A DNA stretch of 64,000 bases. Origin: Caprella mutica. Its lineage: Eukaryota > Arthropoda > Malacostraca > Amphipoda > Caprellidae. A program made the translations under genes and the position numbers. How positions within the stretch are numbered: the stretch's first letter is position 1; the number at the start of each line of letters is the position of its first letter. Positions 34,764 through 45,079 of this stretch are shown one piece after another. The DNA lies in contig CANNZV010002505.1 in NCBI GenBank assembly GCA_947561585.1, positions 31,535-95,534 of the forward strand, written 5' to 3'. Under the pieces are notes generated by a model, which worked only from the letters and a program-made list of their open reading frames with translations, was not told the origin of the DNA and did not search any database.

Positions 34764-34850
34764 GTAGGAGCCACTTTCCTTTCTGACTGCTTCTTTGAGT
34801 CTCCTGTATTTATTTTCCTTTATATGGCCCTTGGTTCCGAAGAAGACGCA
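34764..34850. repeat. Family H dispersed repeat, copy 1
   Basis: taggagccactttcctttct, gactgcttctttgagtctcc and tgtatttattttcctt. Shared with 40187-40283 and 42948-43010. Class unknown. Confidence 0.6.
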
Positions 34851-34975
34851 GCTATTCAGTAGTTATTAGAACTTAATATTAGTTAATCAGAACTTGAATT
34901 CATTGAATTGAAGATAATTAATTAATTACGATACATATCGTTAATGCAATAAATTCAAATGTATCCGATTATCTG

Positions 34976-35275
34976 AAAACAACAATCTTCAAACAACAAC
35001 AGTCTTCAAACAGCAACAATCTTCAAACAACAACAGTCTTCAAACAGCAACAATCTTCAAACAACAACAGTCTTCAAACAGCAACAATCTTCAAACAACA
35101 ACAGTCTTCAAACAGCAACAATCTTCGAACGACAACAATGAAAATAACAATCTTCGAGCAGCAACAATGAAAACAACAATCTTCGAACGACAACAATGAA
35201 AAACAGCAATCTTCAAACAACAACAATGAAAACAACAATCTTCAAACAACAATCCCATTTCTGAAAACAAGAACA
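34976..35275. repeat. 17-bp repeat with 34-bp higher-order unit
   Basis: cttcaaacaacaacagt and cttcaaacagcaacaat alternate; cttc starts at 34987, 35004 and 35021. The right half degenerates into aatgaaaacaacaatcttcg blocks. Confidence 0.9.
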
Positions 35276-35451
35276 ATCTTCAATCCTTCTCTATGTTATG
35301 AAGTTACACTTCGTTATTGACACTTGCAATTCTAAAAAGTAGACTGATTGTGAATAGATTAACATTAATATTGAACAAATAGGTTATCTTACAACTTCTT
35401 ATAGACCTTATGTCAATCTTCAAAATAATATCAACCTATGTGGAAAAATTC
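35276..35451. other. Spacer
   Basis: Nothing recognised. Confidence 0.4.
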
Positions 35452-36085
35452 CTATTACCTTCGCAGAAAGTGGAAGGTATTATTTTAAACGGCATTTGTT
35501 TATTATATTGTTATTCGCACAATTCAATTTTTTTTTAGCTGAATCGCCTAAAATTTGGTATGACGATTATTCAATATCCAGGAACCATCGGGTAAAATAT
35601 TGGGAGCAATCCGGTCAAAGGTCAAGGTCATTTATATCTCAAAGAGTACTCAACCCTATTGCATGAAACTTCATGGAACGATTGGTCACTATCTTAGAAC
35701 AATTTGGTTGAATTTCAATCGGAGGTCAAAGATCAAGGTCAAGGCCATTTATAACTTAATAACTGGAAAGTATTCAACATAATTGCCTGAAATTTTATCA
35801 AGCTATTGGTCAATGTTCAGGAACCATCTGGTAGAATTTTGGGAGCGATCCGGTCAAAGGTCTAGGCTATTTATAACTCAAAAACTCAAAAGTATTCAAT
35901 CAAATTGCATGAAACTTGGTATGACAATTGGTCATTATCCAGTTTCTCAGATTTTGGAAGCAAACGGGTCAAAGGTTGAGGTCAAGGTCATTCATAACTC
36001 AAGTATTATTTGATGGTCAAGGTCTTTTATAAGTTATAAGCAGCGGCGAAGATATGCACTCTACCGAGTGCATGTAATCTAGTTC
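35452..36085. mobile_element. Family G internally repeated element, copy 2
   Basis: Inverted relative to copy 1: starts cctattaccttcgcagaaag and ends agcggcgaagatatgcactc then taccgagtgc. Inside are about four ~115-bp units with gcatgaaacttggtatgac and attggtcaatgttcagg. Repeated ggtcaaaggtcaaggtcat strings contain a DR1-type AGGTCA pair and the TCAAGGTCA extended half-site. Short frames inside have no support. Confidence 0.75.
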
Positions 36086-36237
36086 CATAAGTATTTGTTG
36101 ATGAAAGTTTGGAACAGTAACTACTGCATTGTGACATACACTCACAAATCACTAGAACTTTAAAAAGAGCTATGTGATAGTATAATATATGACTATATTT
36201 AATCATTATTATATGATGCAATTGAAACGATAGATGT

Positions 36238-36335
36238 TACGATGTTAAATTCTGAGTTATCGTATGGTTCTACGCTTCCGATCATATATCATAAGTTAAT
36301 AAATAATTATTGCATATTGTTTCTCAGGTGATTGG
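36238..36335. mobile_element. Family A degraded fragment
   Basis: gagttatcgtatggttctac, gcttccgatcatata and tattgcatattgtttctc recall a decayed left arm and centre of family A. Confidence 0.4.
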
Positions 36336-36744
36336 AAATCAAACAAACTTCCTAACGTAAATCTTGTATGGATTTTTTTTTTTGGTCATGACAGGTATTT
36401 AATTTTTTTTTAGTTTTCCTTTCAATTTGAGATACATTCTAGAAAAGTAGCTTCAATAGTTTTTATTCTCTTTTTTTTTGTTAATTGTATATTAGGAAAA
36501 TGTCATTTGTTTTAAAGTATGAAATTTTAATGAACAAGCACTATTACATTTCTGAAAAAGTAATTATGTTTAATTTACAATATTATGAATTATCAATACT
36601 GCGTCCCAAAATGGGTAAAATTGAGTAGAATTTCTGGTAAATTCCTAGTTCACGTCCTTATTTCATTTAAGGACGTGAACTAGGAACCAACCCAAATTAT
36701 AAATTAGTTTTTCTTGAATTAAATTACCTTTCATTTTATAAAAA

Positions 36745-37132
36745 CTAGTACAGGTACCTGTTATTGAATCTAAATTATATTCGAATGCAAGTGTGTATTA
36801 TGGATACACATATTCTGATTAAACAAAAAAAACTCTCTAAAGCCAATATATAAATTAATTTTTTTTCAATAATTAGTGTCAATATTATTGTTGCCCGTAG
36901 TCATGATACTGCAGCAAATTATTAGTTTTTCTTTTCAATTAGTGTTTCTTTGATTTTCCTTTATTTACACCAACTTTTGACCCGCTTGACACTTGCGTTA
37001 GAAAAATAGCCGCAATTTTTGTAACGCAAGTGTGAAGGGGGCCTTATGAAGCGCTGTTGATAGAATGACTGTTTAACACATTTTGTGACACACGGACAGA
37101 CTTACGGACGCGGCTCTTATGTATAGTATAGA
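36745..37132 (-). mobile_element. Helitron-like non-autonomous element, copy 1
   Basis: On the minus strand it begins TCTATACTATACATAAGAGC, passes through cgtgtgtcacaaaat and tctatcaacagcgc, and ends with the short hairpin acaggtacctgt followed by actag, fitting the Helitron 5' TC and 3' hairpin-CTRR rule. Copy 2 is at 46126-46466. This copy holds a 68-bp insertion at 36978-37045. Confidence 0.65.
36978..37045. mobile_element. 68-bp micro-MITE inside the Helitron-like copy
   Basis: tgacccgcttgacacttgcg and its imperfect reverse complement cgcaagtgtgaagggggcc flank a 20-bp centre. The copy at 46126 has the uninterrupted site (caactttatgaagcg near 46374-46385), so this is an insertion with a visible empty site. 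Confidence 0.75.
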
Positions 37133-37230
37133 TAGATCAAGTGGTGAGTCAGTGGCCAAAATAATATCGCATCTTGCGGGACGCTAAAATCCTTATTTTT
37201 GGGTCACGTGATTGGCAATCTAGCGTCAGT

Positions 37231-37294
37231 TTAATGGAGAAATGATATAACTGAAACAAAATTTAATGGAGAAATGATATAACTGAAACAAAAT
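37231..37294. repeat. Perfect 32-bp direct duplication
   Basis: The block starting ttaatggagaaatgatataa occurs twice without a mismatch, at 37231-37262 and 37263-37294. It looks like a newborn tandem array. Confidence 0.92.
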
Positions 37295-37720
37295 AAGGTT
37301 TTACACCGTCTTCCTTAGCGTCCTGCAATCGCTGCAACATTTCCTCTCTCTAGAGTAGTTTATCATAACTCTATGAGATAGATGTATAGCACTGAAAAAC
37401 CTTAATTGACATAAAATCTAGTATCTTGACTACAAATACAAATAATACCAAAACGGAATAATTTAAATTAAATTCATTAATTCAAATCAGGAAATTTATA
37501 CAGATTATATTATTTGTTAATATATAAATCAAATGAAAAATATCATTATTAAAGTATGACGTATACACCCTTCCTAGTTCACGTCCTTAATTCAATTAGA
37601 GACGTGAACTAGGAAGGGGGTATTTGGATCGGTTCCTAGTTCACGTCCCTAAGTAACTAGGAATTTACCGAATTTAGCAATTTTACTTCGGCCGATATTG
37701 GGACAACATATTGAGACATC

Positions 37721-37788
37721 ATTGGCAATATTGTGACAACATTTGCAACATTGAAACAACATTTGCCCAAGAATCATTGCTACCTGGG
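37721..37788. repeat. Short gacaacatt direct repeats
   Basis: gggacaacatattgagac, attgtgacaacatttgcaac and attgaaacaacatttg are diverged neighbours at the edge of the possible composite element. Confidence 0.45.
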
Positions 37789-37963
37789 TACGTTCTCAAA
37801 GATATAAGAAAACAAATAATAATAGATGAATATTCATTTTAATTGCTATCCTTAAACCAGCAGAAATCATTGATAACAATCAATTTAAAGTTAAACAATG
37901 AATATTATTTATTCATATATGATCAAAAATGTGGAACCATTCAATAACTCAAAAGTTACCCTA
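37789..37963. mobile_element. Family A diverged copy
   Basis: Right arm tcatatatgatcaaaaatgt, ggaaccattcaataactc and aaaagttaccctA is recognisable. The left arm is weak (gatataagaaaacaaataat). Confidence 0.55.
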
Positions 37964-38781
37964 ACAAACACTACTTTCTGTGATTCAGTTTCAAGTAATT
38001 CGAAATTAAATCCATTGATCCAAATGATTCATAAAACTTTCAATTCTCTCCTTTTTCTAATAAAGATTTTAATTATATCTCTTCTTCAAAGCATTGGACT
38101 ATCATTTAGGAATTTCTTATTCTCATCCTTTAAATAATATTTATACTACGGCACATAATTGATAAAAATTATCTAACCATGTTCTGGTTCAACATTTTTA
38201 TTAGGATTTATTCATAAAATATTAAACTGTACACCATATATTAAGCGTATTGTATTAATTATTTAATACTATTATAAAATGTCTTAGATAAGTTGAATAC
38301 TTTATTTAATTCATATCGACTTAGGTACCTATTATTATTTTATAAAAATCCACATTGAATGATTTAGAATGAAATTGCATACCATTATTTAAATATCTGC
38401 ATAAATGATTTTGTATTAATTTGCATAGCTTCAAGCTAATTACAACGCTTCCTTTTCATTGATATTATACTTCATGTTGATTTAATTATTAATCAGTGAG
38501 CTGTGTTTTATTTACGACCACATTAAATGAACTCAAATATATCTTATTGATATGAAATTATTCATAATGTTTCTGCATCAGTATTGGAAGTTAAACATGA
38601 TTGATTGCATCAATAGAACGGATTTATGTTCTCTACTATATCCAATTATATATATTTATCAATGATATATAAATTGATTTAATTTTTCATTCATTAAAAT
38701 GTGTTTTTTTTACTGTTAAACAATATTATTTATATTTTATTTCTAAACTATATTTTAATATTAATTCTTATTCTAGTCCTC
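37964..38781. other. AT-rich spacer
   Basis: The frame at 37898-38137 overlaps the MITE end and has no support. The rest shows nothing. Confidence 0.4.
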
Positions 38782-39760
38782 ACATCATTTTTGTCAACTT
38801 CTAAATGACATCATTTTTATTAACTTCCAAACGATATCATTTTTATTAACTTCTAAATTCTAAACGATATCATTTTTATTAACTTCTAAACTATATAATT
38901 TTTATTAACTTCCAAACGATATAATTTTTATTACCTTCTAAACGATATAATTTTTATTAACTTCTAAACGATATAATTTTTATTACCTTCTAAACGATGT
39001 AATTTTTATTACCTTCTAAACGATATCATTTTTATTAACTTCTAAATTCTAAACGATATCATTTTTATTAACTTCTAAATTCTAAACGATATCATTTTTA
39101 TTAACTTCTAAACTATATAATTTTTATTAACTTCTAAACGATATAATTTTTATTACCTTCTAAACGATATCATTTTTATTAACTTCCAAACGATATCATT
39201 TTTATTAACTTCTAAATTCTAAACGATATCATTTTTATTAACTTCTAAACTATATAATTTTTATTAACTTCCAAACGATATCATTTTTATTACCTGCTAA
39301 ACGATATAATTTTTATTAACTTCCAAACAATATCATTTTTATCAACTTCTAAACGATATCATTTTTATTACCTTCTAAACGATATCATTTTTATTAACTT
39401 CCAAACAATATCATTTTTATTAACTTCCAAACGATATCATTTTTATTACCTTCTAAACGATATCATTTTTATTAACTTCCAAACGATATCATTTTTATTA
39501 ACTTCCAAACGATATCATTTTTATTACCTTCTAAACGATATCATTTTTATTAACTTCCAAACGATATCATTTTTATTAACTTCCAAACGATATCATTTTC
39601 ATTAACTTCTAAACGATATCATTTTTATCAAGTTCCAAACGATATCATTTTCATTAACTTCTAAACGATATCATTTTTATTAACTTCTAAACGATATCAT
39701 TTTCATTAACTTCTAAACGATATCATTTTTATTAACTTCTAAACGATATCATTTTTATTC
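38782..39760. repeat. 26-bp minisatellite, ~37 copies
   Basis: Unit gatatcatttttattaact plus tccaaac, with tctaaac, atataa, acctt and a longer ctaaattctaaac variant. The GATATC palindrome recurs. Variants are ordered in blocks: ataattttt forms on the left, cattttcatt forms on the right. Confidence 0.96.
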
Positions 39761-40186
39761 ATTTATATTCAATACGATATTTTTCCTGTTACTAAATTGT
39801 CAACATATGATTTTCTCTCAAAATCTATTAGAGGCTTTATTCCCTTATGTACTCACAAAGTGCTTTCTATTTTAACATTGAAATTTATTATGCGAAAAGG
39901 AAATCAAAGTATGTCAGTTACTTTTTTTGAGTAAGTGAGTTATATTTTTGTGCTTTTTAAGGGGTATGAAATTCTTTTTTACAACTTAGTTTAATTTATT
40001 TCTATTATTTTTTTGTAATTAAAAACTATCATAGGAGATATTATATAATAAGCAAAAAAATTAAACTAGTAGATAATTACGTACCTATAACTAATTAACT
40101 TTGATAAATGAGTGTTTAAAGAACGTTAATTTAATTTGAATGTTTAATTTATATTTTCATTCAATATGGAAATAATATGTTTTTCA
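39761..40186. other. AT-rich spacer
   Basis: Nothing recognised. Confidence 0.45.
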
Positions 40187-40283
40187 ATGGAGCCACTTAC
40201 CTTTCTGACTTCTTCTTCTAGTCCCTTGTATTTTATTTCCTTTTGACGTTAGTGACATAGTCAACGATTTGGCCGAAGACAAG
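40187..40283. repeat. Family H dispersed repeat, copy 2
   Basis: atggagccacttacctttct, gacttcttcttctagtccc and ttgtattttatttcctt, then gacatagtcaacg and ggccgaagac, as in the 34764 copy. Confidence 0.6.
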
Positions 40284-40434
40284 CGTTAAACCCTTAGTAA
40301 AATTATTATATAGTAGATATTTATATTTGAAATATTTCTATTTACTATATGTGTAGCAGCAGGTATTAATTATTAGCTTTGTATTTACATTGACAATTAA
40401 TATTCTAGTTTTAATTTCTTGTGCAATGATAATA

Positions 40435-40465
40435 ATTGTGTTGTTTCTCTTCATTGCAGGTATGT
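40435..40465 (+). promoter_or_regulatory. Candidate recursive splice (ratchet) site
   Basis: ttgtttctcttcattgcag|gtatgt: a good pyrimidine tract and CAG acceptor joined directly to a GTATGT donor at 40459/40460. That is the form of zero-length exons in long insect introns. It falls within the long candidate intron 13514-46870. Read instead as an exon in phase 1 it would add GMLFTSFVMEGYFE and stop. Confidence 0.4.
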
Positions 40466-41226
40466 TATTCACTTCATTTGTTATGGAAGGCTACTTTGAG
40501 TGAGTATTTAAAGACTTAAATGGAGGGAAGAACATTTTTCATATAAACGTATTTTTTACTGAAAATATTTTACTCTCTGAACAGTATTATGTAATATGTT
40601 TGCGTATTCTGTAAGCTGTTATGCTCTTACAATCTTACTTAATATTTATTATATAAGAAAGTGGATACTTTTATATTTGGAGGACACACTGTATATGAGC
40701 ATTCAAATGTACTAGAAAAAAAACACATCTGTAATGTATTTTCAGATTTAAAGAAATGAATTTTTTAATAATTTTATGCTTGAATATTCAAAGTGAATAA
40801 TTTGTTTAAGGAATAATTTTTCTAGGCATATTCACCAAAATACATCGATATATCGAAATAATATTAAAGACTGATAATAATCTAGTTTGATTAATGATTA
40901 TCTTTATTTGAAGTTTTACAATATTTACATTTCCTATAATATTTTTGAAAAAGTCTATGGAAATTACTTCGAACATTTTATTTACTTTCCTTTTCAATCA
41001 GCTAATATTTATTTTATAAATAATTCTTACGCAGTAGATCTGCGTATTAATTATTAATATTCATTGATAATGATGATTCGAATGAAAAGTTATTTTATAC
41101 AATAATGATAATATTTATCTCACCACTTAGAATTAAAAATTATATTAAAACTGTACACAATATGATGACGAATTGAATGAAACTCCCACTAAAATATTCC
41201 CAATGAACTCTCCCATATGATCACTT
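40466..41226. other. AT-rich spacer
   Basis: Nothing else recognised; the minus frame 40997-40806 is unsupported. Confidence 0.4.
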
Positions 41227-41379
41227 GGGGTAAGTTACGAATTATCGGTCAGTACTACATCTTCGGTCATATAAGAGAAAAAAATATATAAATTATTAGT
41301 ATTAGATAGCACTGTGTAATAATAATAATATTTCTATATTGTTTTTGAAGTACTGACCGATAATTCGTAACTCACCCTA
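41227..41379. mobile_element. Family A MITE with internal right-arm deletion
   Basis: Left arm ggggtaagttacgaattat, cggtcagtactacatcttcg is intact. The right arm goes from tattgtttttgaag directly to tactgaccgataattcg, lacking the cttatatgaccgaa segment. Confidence 0.85.
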
Positions 41380-41561
41380 ACCCTCAGTTTAATCATTTTA
41401 ATCCACTACATTCTTTTTCGTATCATCCGTTGAGTAATCAGTTGACGGAGTGAGAATATCGCACCCAAATCAGTTGCGACTCCACCCTCCACTCAACTCT
41501 CAGTGGCCCTCTGCTCTGTGTCGAGAGAGGTGTGCGCATGCAGCTCCTCTGTCTTTTTTAG

Positions 41562-41729
41562 ACATGGAGACTTAACTCCTCTTATTAAGTGCTTCACAAG
41601 GACTCTGATTGTGTGGTATCAAAGTCCGAAGACTTTTTCTCTCACAGTGGTGACTAGTTTTGACTGGGGATGTGTGTGTCCTTTGCCTGGTGCTTATAGG
41701 TCAATGTTAGTCGGTCAATGTGCGTACAG
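41562..41729 (+). CDS. Exon-like 168-nt segment, phase 2/2, HGDLTP motif
   Basis: A strong acceptor (cagctcctctgtctttttta with G at 41561) and a CAG|GTGAAA donor after 41729 bound a stop-free frame HGDLTPLIKCF ... VWYQSPKTFSLTV ... QCAY. The split first codon could be Arg, giving RHGDLTP, which recalls the RHGxRxP signature of histidine acid phosphatases but with Leu for the second Arg. Nothing after the motif matches that family convincingly to my reading. The region 41440-41760 is GC-richer than its neighbours. It may be a real exon, a pseudo-exon or a repeat. Its phase does not match the candidate split gene. Confidence 0.2.
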
Positions 41730-42276
41730 GTGAAACTGTTACAACCTTTTACCTATTCAGGTCGATGGTAACTCTTCTAAGGACTACGAGATGAGGGGGT
41801 CATAAATAATTAATGTATTATTCGTATGTTTAACCAGATATGGTACCTATTTTGAACTATTAATGATTATATTCTTTTTATTGGTACTATGAAACGTTTT
41901 CTAAAAAAATATGCATTAATATACGGAGAATATAATCTAAATACGGAAATATTAATTTAATAGATACATAACACAATTATTTTTATTTATAAAATCTTTA
42001 CCATGCAATATTTTTCAAAAAAATAAAAGGCCTTCATTATACCACCACTCATTCAATGAAAGTTAATTGTAATTATATTAAATTAATTAGGGTAAAGTCT
42101 CAGTTACCAGATGTGATTTAACTACTGAGACAAGATATCAGTAATTTTTTAATAGAAATTCGCTTCAAAATATGAATATTGAAATACAGTCATTATGGAG
42201 AAAAAAATCTATCTAGTTATTTTATTTTGGTTTCCATGATACCTTTTCATATTTTGATCCGCTTTCTTTTTGTACA
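41730..42276. other. AT-rich spacer
   Basis: Nothing recognised. Confidence 0.45.
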
Positions 42277-42447
42277 AGAGTAAGTTCTTAATTATCGGTC
42301 AGTTCCACATCTTCGGTCATATAAGAAAAAACGATATAATAATAATTAGTTTACCCAACCAACCCCACTGAAATAATTTTTATTATATCGCTCTTTCTTA
42401 TATGACCGAAAATGTGGAACTGACCGCTAATTAAGAACTTACCCTAC
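42277..42447. mobile_element. Family A palindromic MITE, copy
   Basis: Left aagagtaagttcttaattat and cggtcagttccacatcttcg, right gaccgaaaatgtggaactg, accgctaattaagaac, ttaccctA. Arms of about 65 bp, short centre. Confidence 0.88.
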
Positions 42448-42550
42448 TAACCAATTGAAATTTGCATTCGTTAATTGTCTTTTAGTTGATAGAGAGTCAC
42501 TGTTAGAATATCTGTTAATATCACCAGTCTCCTGTTTGTTTATCCTGCAG

Positions 42551-42664
42551 TGTAGTGATAAAGTGATACATGGGCTAGTAGCCCCCAGGGGCTCTATCCT
42601 GAAGCTGTTTGTGGTGAATGGAAGAGAAGGCGGGTGGCGTCAATTGAGCTCTGAACTGTTGTAA
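42551..42664 (+). CDS. Exon-like segment after acceptor, GC-richer
   Basis: gtttgtttatcctgcag ends at 42550, and phase 0 then reads CSDKVIHGLVAPRGSILKLF, VVNGREGGWRQLSSELL and stops at 42662-42664. Local GC is near 50 percent against about 30 percent around it. No initiator ATG in a full gene context, no partner exon in the right phase and no recognised domain. It could be a terminal exon of an unseen gene or an old repeat. Confidence 0.25.
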   Translation, partial: CSDKVIHGLVAPRGSILKLFVVNGREGGWRQLSSELL

Positions 42665-42947
42665 TTTGGATTGTCTTTTTAGATATGCTTATCATTTTTA
42701 ACGCAGCTTGCAGTTTTAGAGGATAGCGCTAGGGTTATGCTCTTCAACTACGAGGTTTTAGACTTTGCGTTAGGTAGGCTCGTATACTTCATTTACTATC
42801 ACCTCTTCATTTTCCTCTTGCATTCGTGAGTGCAGCCACCGGTGCTTGTGTCCCTTTTCGCCACATTCCGTGGTAAGTGACTTCATTCACAGAGTAGCTT
42901 TTCTGCATCCATGAGCATTGTCACCGACGGTGGTAAGTGACTTTGTT
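42665..42947. other. Spacer with repeated ggtaagtgactt blocks
   Basis: gtggtaagtgacttcattca (42871 region) and gtggtaagtgactttgttta (42930 region) are direct repeats that lead into family H copy 3. Confidence 0.45.
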
Positions 42948-43010
42948 TATGGAGCCACTTTCCTTAGGGACTGCTTCTTACAGTCTCTTGTATTCTTTTT
43001 ACTTCAGCAA
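42948..43010. repeat. Family H dispersed repeat, copy 3
   Basis: tatggagccactttccttag, ggactgcttcttacagtctc, ttgtattctttttactt: a shorter copy of the 34764 and 40187 sequences. Confidence 0.55.
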
Positions 43011-43766
43011 TAATGCCTTTGATGATAATAATATTTATTATCTGACACATTTCGATACTGAATATATTGAAAACTATTGTGGATAAGAATAATAATTAGT
43101 GTTCCTAAAAACTTTTAAAATTTATTCTTTTGTGTATAACTCTGCCGGCCTCTGAATTTTAAGATATCATAATATTTCGATCACCTTTTTTTGTTCATTT
43201 TCAAGTAAAAAGAAATTGCATAAATCTAACTGACTGTGTTTTTTTATGTTCCTAACAGGTAGCCTGTCTGACTACCTTATTGTGAATCTTAAACTTAAAT
43301 TATATATAAATCAATAGCAAAAAAGTTTATACTATGATAATACTATACTACTATACAGTATACTGTTTATACTGATGATACTATCTAAACCGAAGTTATC
43401 TTCCTTTATAAATATATATTTTTTTGTATATTTCTTATTCTATTTGCTAAACCTATATTTATTGCATAAATTAGAGTATTGCTGTACATTATTATTAAAA
43501 AGATATTAATCACTGAAATCATGTATAAATTTATAACACAAAATCTACCCATCTGTTATACGAAAACTGAATATTAATAAAGCCTTTATCTTAAATCAAT
43601 GTAAAAAAATTCCAAATCACACTTTTGTAATAGTCTGGCGACTCAAAACTCCCATAAACATTGTTCCCATCAATTAAAGTATAACTAACTTCTACAAATA
43701 AACGAGTGTGAGTTTCCATTGTCATCCATACAATTTTGACGTCTTCCAAATTCATATCTCTTTTAA
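43011..43766. other. AT-rich spacer
   Basis: Local atactatac palindromic words at 43335-43380. Otherwise nothing. Confidence 0.4.
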
Positions 43767-43950
43767 GGCTGCTTCACACATGTCAGAGATCCGTCCGGTC
43801 CGTCTCCTCTCAGTGATTCAGTGTCCATGAAAAAATATATCGATACTTTAATTTCAACGGACATATTCACACAGTACCGGCTCTTCGCAGTGATAAAAAA
43901 TATCTGACCGGTGACGTTCAGGATTGATCCCTGTTATGTGTGAGGAAGCC
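43767..43950. mobile_element. MITE with GGCTGCTTCACACAT termini
   Basis: Left ggctgcttcacacatgtcag with agatccgtccggtccgtc; right gattgatccctgttatgtg then tgaggaagcc, the imperfect reverse complement. Interior has a second inverted pair (ccggtc / gaccgg). Resembles hAT- or P-like non-autonomous elements by its termini only; no clear target duplication. Confidence 0.7.
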
Positions 43951-44637
43951 ATTAATGTCTAAAAATCCTAGAATTTTGATCCATTCCTAATTTTCCTTTG
44001 GTGTTTCTTAAGACTTATCTCTAATTCCCTTCCTGTCTATCCAGTGTATTTGGTGTTCCAGTCAGTGCAATCTAATTGATAAACTAGTCTTCGGTTTTTC
44101 CGTTCAGTCATTTACTGTACATAGTTGTCTCCTTAATGTATTCGATGACATGTTTACCTTGTAATAAAGATTTGCCTTGTAATCTCCTGGTAAAGTAGCT
44201 ACTTTTTCTTATATTTCCTTAATAAAGGTATTTTAAATTATCTTATTAAATTAAACAATTACACGTGACTAAGATAATTAGCAATAAATGTGTACAATTG
44301 AAAGTGTTTTTTTTTTTGTTGATTTAACTTCTACTTGAATAAAATCATAATGAAAATTAAAATCAGAGCGATGGTTTTATAAAAATAGCAACCAAGTATA
44401 AGGAACCATTTGAAATTATATTTGATCGAAAAGAGTATTTAATGAATGATAATTGAGGTTAAATCATTCAACAGACATTCATTTTTCTGTGTCTTCATAT
44501 CTCCAAAAGAAAGGCTAGACAACCACAGCAAAAGGAAAGCATTTCACTTTACTCTCTTCTTACTCCTTCAACTACGGGTTGATTTGCAAAATTGAGTAGC
44601 ATTAGGTCCAATTATTCCCAGTACTGCTGATAGTACG
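43951..44637. other. AT-rich spacer; possible 3' region of the minus-strand remnant
   Basis: The part nearest 44637 (to about 44500) could be the former 3' untranslated region of the minus-strand gene remnant. No polyA tract was seen. Confidence 0.35.
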
Positions 44638-45079
44638 CTAAGATGCACCTGCATCATCCAAGACATTGAATGTCCCATTTCCTAGATCAGGTTGTTCATC
44701 ACCTAATGATTTCATGGGATTGGCAGTGAAAATGTACCCTGCCTTTTCCAGCACCATGAAACCAGGACCAGTTCTACAGGCTGTGCAAATACTGTCCCCC
44801 AAACCTACCTTCATCCACGGTATGCCATAGGGTCACTAGCAGTATCACAACCACTAGGGTTGAGTACAGCAACCCTACAGGTAGCAATGACGTGCTGATT
44901 GACTCCGCTTGTTCACCGAACATATCCCAAAAATGCGGAAGTGGCGGACAGTTTGAAATGTTCTGAAAACTAACAAAGCACCGCAAAGATTCGTTAGTGT
45001 TTACTTTCACTGGGCAGTTTTTGGTCGAAATGGAAGTTGAAATCCATCCGGGTTTTGAATTTGAGTGGCATTCTATCAT
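44638..45079 (-). pseudogene. Frameshifted membrane-protein remnant
   Basis: From ATG at 45079 the minus strand reads 91 codons that look protein-coding. Cys4, Cys22, Cys34 and Cys44 and N-glycosylation sequons N29-E-S and N40-I-S suggest an extracellular part. It is followed by a membrane segment at residues about 65-85 (SLLPVGLLYSTLVVVILLVT) and LWHTVDEG. Near 44810 coding character jumps by one base to a frame reading ICTACRTGPGFMVLEKAGY, IFTANPMKSLGDEQPDLG, NGTFNVLDDAGAS and stop at 44638. So a single-base indel separates membrane segment and cytoplasmic tail; the intronless layout suits a retrocopy or a sequencing error. An alternative is splicing at AAG|GTAGGT (44809/44808). The topology recalls the second half of two-membrane-span channel auxiliary subunits, but I cannot name the family. 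Confidence 0.42.

Larger units (their letters stand above)
36601..37720. mobile_element. Possible composite element with related ends
   Basis: At the left, aattgagtagaatttctgg, taaattcctagttcacgtc and ctta lead into a perfect 19-bp-arm hairpin at 36642-36686 (TTCCTAGTTCACGTCCTTA, 7-bp spacer). At the right, a similar hairpin at 37568-37618 and then cctagttcacgtccc...aactaggaatttacc, agcaattttac, atattgggac repeat the left edge in reverse. This suggests one foldback transposon carrying a Helitron-like insertion at 36745-37132. Target duplication is not clear. Confidence 0.4.
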
